A DNA stretch of 8,902 bases from Candidatus Nanohalarchaeota archaeon (GTDB taxonomy: Archaea; EX4484-52; B79-G9): NCBI GenBank assembly GCA_017610545.1, contig JAFCBV010000015.1, positions 1-8,902 on the forward strand, in the 5' to 3' direction. Within the stretch, counting starts at the first letter, position 1. Each line of letters begins with the position of its first letter. Below, piece by piece: positions 7,338-8,902 of this stretch. Below the pieces are notes generated by a model. It made no database searches. It worked only from the letters and a program-made list of their open reading frames with translations, and was not told the origin of the DNA. Made by a program: the position numbers and the translations under genes.

Positions 7338-8576
7338 ATGGCAGAAAGCATTTTTGACGGAGCTCTTTCTCGTATGAATGATGCGTCCAAATACACAACT
7401 GTTAAACAAAGCACTCTTGATAGGCTTGCGCACGCAGAGCGCGAGCTGACCGTATCTTTTCCTGTGCGCATGGATTCCGGAGAGCTTAAGACATTCACCG
7501 GATATCGTGTTCTTCACAGCAGCATAAGAGGCCCCGGGAAAGGCGGAATACGATTTCACCCTGATTCCTCCCTTGACGAAGTAAGGGCTCTCGCATTCTG
7601 GATGGCATTCAAGTGCGCAGTAGTAAATATTCCTCTCGGAGGCGCAAAAGGAGGCGTTATCTGCAACCCGAAAGAGCTTTCCAAAACAGAGCTTGAAAAG
7701 ATAAGCCGCGAGTATGTTCGCGCAATCTATGATGTTATGGGGCCTGATAAGGACATTCCTGCACCTGATGTTTACACCACACCCACAGTCATGGCCTGGA
7801 TGGAGGACGAGTTCAGCAAAATCGCACGCGGAAATTATCCCGCAACAATAACAGGCAAGCCTGTTTCTCTCGGTGGCTCTTTGGGGCGCTCGGACGCAAC
7901 AGGAACAGGCGGATTCTATACTGCCGCAGAAGCAATAAAGGCTCTTGGAAAAGACATGAAAACCGCCACAGTTGCAGTACAGGGCTTCGGGAACGCAGGA
8001 TACCACTTCGCGCGCCTTATGCACAGTGCGGGCGCAACCATTGTTGCTGTTTCTGACTCAAAGGGCGGAATATATTCAAAAGAGGGCCTTGACCCGGACA
8101 AAATTCTTAATGCCAAGAAACAAGCAGGCAGTGTCACTGCATTCAATAACGCAACTATGATGACTAATGAAGAGCTTCTTGAGCTTGATGTTGACATCCT
8201 TGCCCCTGCAGCACTTGAAGATGTAATAACAACCGCAAATGCAAACAAAATCAATGCAAAAATAATAATTGAGCTTGCAAACGGCCCTGTGTCCCCTGAT
8301 GCAGACCGCATAATTGATGAAAAAGGCATACTTGTTGTACCCGACATTCTCGCAAACGCCGGAGGCGTCACTGTAAGCTACTTTGAGTGGGTGCAGAACA
8401 GGACAGGCGAGCGCTGGACTCTTGAGAAAGTGCAGAAGCGCCTGAAAGAGATAATGGTGGCCGAGTTCAAAGAACTGCATATGCTTTCAGAGGAAAAGAA
8501 GATCAGTATGCGCCTTGCCGCGTATGTTCTGGGGCTGAAGAGGATTGCAGAGGCGTTTGAGGCAAAGACGGGATAG
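7338..8576 (+). CDS. gdhA: Glutamate dehydrogenase (NAD(P)-dependent)
   Basis: Cytoplasmic hexameric-type enzyme for the reversible oxidative deamination of glutamate to 2-oxoglutarate and ammonia, linking carbon and nitrogen metabolism. The 412 residues are typical of the archaeal 410-420 class. Glutamate-binding and catalytic residues are in place: K68 in GPGKGGIRFH, K92 in FKCAVV, catalytic K104 in GGAKGG, D144 in PAPDV, and N340/S347 in NAGGVTVS. The Rossmann domain has GFGNAG at 216-221 and D240-S241-K242 at the end of the second strand. The SDSKGGIY and VTVSYFEWVQN stretches closely resemble Thermococcales GDH. Coenzyme choice cannot be settled: the Asp suggests NAD tolerance, but similar loops occur in NADP-using archaeal enzymes. 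The ATG at 7338 fits family length and the promoter spacing. A 249-residue open frame on the opposite strand is a shadow. Confidence 0.96.
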   Translation: MAESIFDGALSRMNDASKYTTVKQSTLDRLAHAERELTVSFPVRMDSGELKTFTGYRVLHSSIRGPGKGGIRFHPDSSLDEVRALAFWMAFKCAVVNIPLGGAKGGVICNPKELSKTELEKISREYVRAIYDVMGPDKDIPAPDVYTTPTVMAWMEDEFSKIARGNYPATITGKPVSLGGSLGRSDATGTGGFYTAAEAIKALGKDMKTATVAVQGFGNAGYHFARLMHSAGATIVAVSDSKGGIYSKEGLDPDKILNAKKQAGSVTAFNNATMMTNEELLELDVDILAPAALEDVITTANANKINAKIIIELANGPVSPDADRIIDEKGILVVPDILANAGGVTVSYFEWVQNRTGERWTLEKVQKRLKEIMVAEFKELHMLSEEKKISMRLAAYVLGLKRIAEAFEAKTG

Positions 8577-8579
8577 TTC

Positions 8580-8600
8580 AAAAGACGTGTTCGCGCTTTT
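8580..8600 (+). terminator. Possible gdhA terminator
   Basis: Three bases after the gdhA stop, AAAAG (8580-8584) is complementary to CTTTT (8596-8600), with an imperfect GC-containing middle. The 3' arm gives a run of four T followed by CTATCTATTATA. Archaeal termination depends mostly on T-rich tracts, so this is plausible but weak; another T4 occurs just downstream, near 8633-8636. Confidence 0.3.
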
Positions 8601-8691
8601 CTATCTATTATACGTAATTTGTTGTTTCGTATATTTTAGGAGTTTCTGCAAAGCAGGATCTTTGTTCGTAGGACAGCGGAACCTGCCGTCG

Positions 8692-8741
8692 TTAAATTAA
8701 AAAGTGATAATCACATACGTTGTCGGCGTGCCAAAGGCACG
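8692..8741 (-). terminator. Possible terminator of the leftward gene at the right edge
   Basis: Read on the minus strand, a perfect six-pair stem CGTGCC-TTT-GGCACG (8741-8727) is followed by GTGAT-T-ATCAC (8714-8704) and then directly by TTTTTAATTTAA. This stem and T-tract order suits transcription coming from the right and lies about 40 bases past the stop at 8782. The one-base spacer of the second repeat means only its outer pairs could form in RNA. Confidence 0.35.
8727..8741. repeat. Perfect GC-rich hairpin
   Basis: CGTGCC and GGCACG are exact inverse complements around an AAA spacer, giving the strongest small stem in the intergenic interval. It may form part of a transcript end or of a small RNA. 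Direction cannot be assigned from the stem alone; the T-tract on the minus strand favours leftward transcription. Confidence 0.6.
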
Positions 8742-8781
8742 TAATTAGATGCTCACGCGTCATGTGTCGTAAATGCGTATA

Positions 8782-8901
8782 TTACATTATTTTCCATGTC
8801 TTTCTTCGTTTAATATACGAATCATCATTATAGAAAACGCCAAATATTTCAGGAAAGTGAGGAATTTCAACTCTAGATTCTATTCTTATCTTGTCGTGAA
8901 G
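8782..8901 (-). CDS. Possible 3' end of an unidentified leftward gene
   Basis: On the minus strand a frame is open from the window edge for 39 codons and stops with TAA at 8784-8782. The visible C-terminus mixes charged and aromatic residues (for example EIPHFPEIFGVFYNDD and a basic RRKTWKIM end) and looks like an ordinary soluble protein tail. I do not recognise a family. An open stretch of this length can arise by chance in AT-rich DNA, so the call is tentative; the downstream hairpin and T-tract in the matching direction add modest support. It would be convergent with gdhA. Confidence 0.35.
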   Translation of the reverse strand, partial: LHDKIRIESRVEIPHFPEIFGVFYNDDSYIKRRKTWKIM

Positions 8902-8902
8902 A

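Larger units (their letters stand above)
8577..8781. other. Non-coding interval after gdhA
   Basis: I see no convincing gene here in any frame. It contains several short inverted repeats: CTGC-AAA-GCAG at 8646-8656, GCAGG (8653-8657) pairing at distance with CCTGC (8682-8686), GTGAT-A-ATCAC at 8704-8714 and CGTGCC-AAA-GGCACG at 8727-8741. I found no tRNA T-loop, no C/D-box pair in the right order and no direct repeats. The simplest reading is a shared 3' region between convergent genes, but the clustered stems leave room for a small structured RNA. Confidence 0.5.

Noticed and set aside
7275..8024. Long minus-strand open frame opposite gdhA
   Set aside because: The plus strand encodes an unmistakable GDH with all active-site residues. 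The antisense product is Cys-rich and low in plausible motifs, typical of a codon-bias shadow.
8577..8781. tRNA or C/D-box guide RNA in the 3' interval
   Set aside because: No T-loop or acceptor stem could be assembled, and RTGATGA and CTGA boxes do not occur in the right order and spacing.

Overview
The window reads as archaeal, most likely a DPANN-type or deep euryarchaeal genome. The adenylate kinase belongs to the archaeal AdkA family, the primase is an archaeo-eukaryotic PriS, the glutamate dehydrogenase resembles those of Thermococcales, and one secreted protein carries a PGF-pre-PGF-like domain that is largely confined to archaea. Two genes have a TATA-like element about 27-29 bases before the start codon and no convincing Shine-Dalgarno sequence, as expected for leaderless archaeal transcripts. 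The lineage is my inference from family resemblance; no 16S or marker alignment was possible.

Layout. Positions 1-2502 (+) hold the 3' part of a secreted subtilisin-like (S8) protease whose start lies outside the window. Its GTGA overlap leads straight into a 1119-residue, Asn/Ser/Thr-rich surface protein (2499-5858, +) with a signal peptide, Ig-like regions, two cysteine-rich modules, a PGF-pre-PGF-like domain and a C-terminal membrane helix. Convergent to it, with one base between the stop codons, is adkA (5860-6429, -). A 63-base divergent gap with one TATA-like element separates adkA from priS (6493-7278, +), an unusually compact primase catalytic subunit. A short gap with its own promoter leads to gdhA (7338-8576, +). 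The last 326 bases hold hairpins, probable transcript-end signals and perhaps the 3' end of a leftward gene that runs off the window.

Function. The left half is a cell-surface unit in which a protease and a probable wall or matrix protein are translationally coupled. The right half is housekeeping: nucleotide balance (AdkA), replication priming (PriS) and glutamate/2-oxoglutarate interconversion (GdhA). I do not see a mobile element, CRISPR array, tRNA, rRNA or recognisable defence system. The most unusual points are the architecture of the coupled surface pair and the cysteine-rich, shortened primase.
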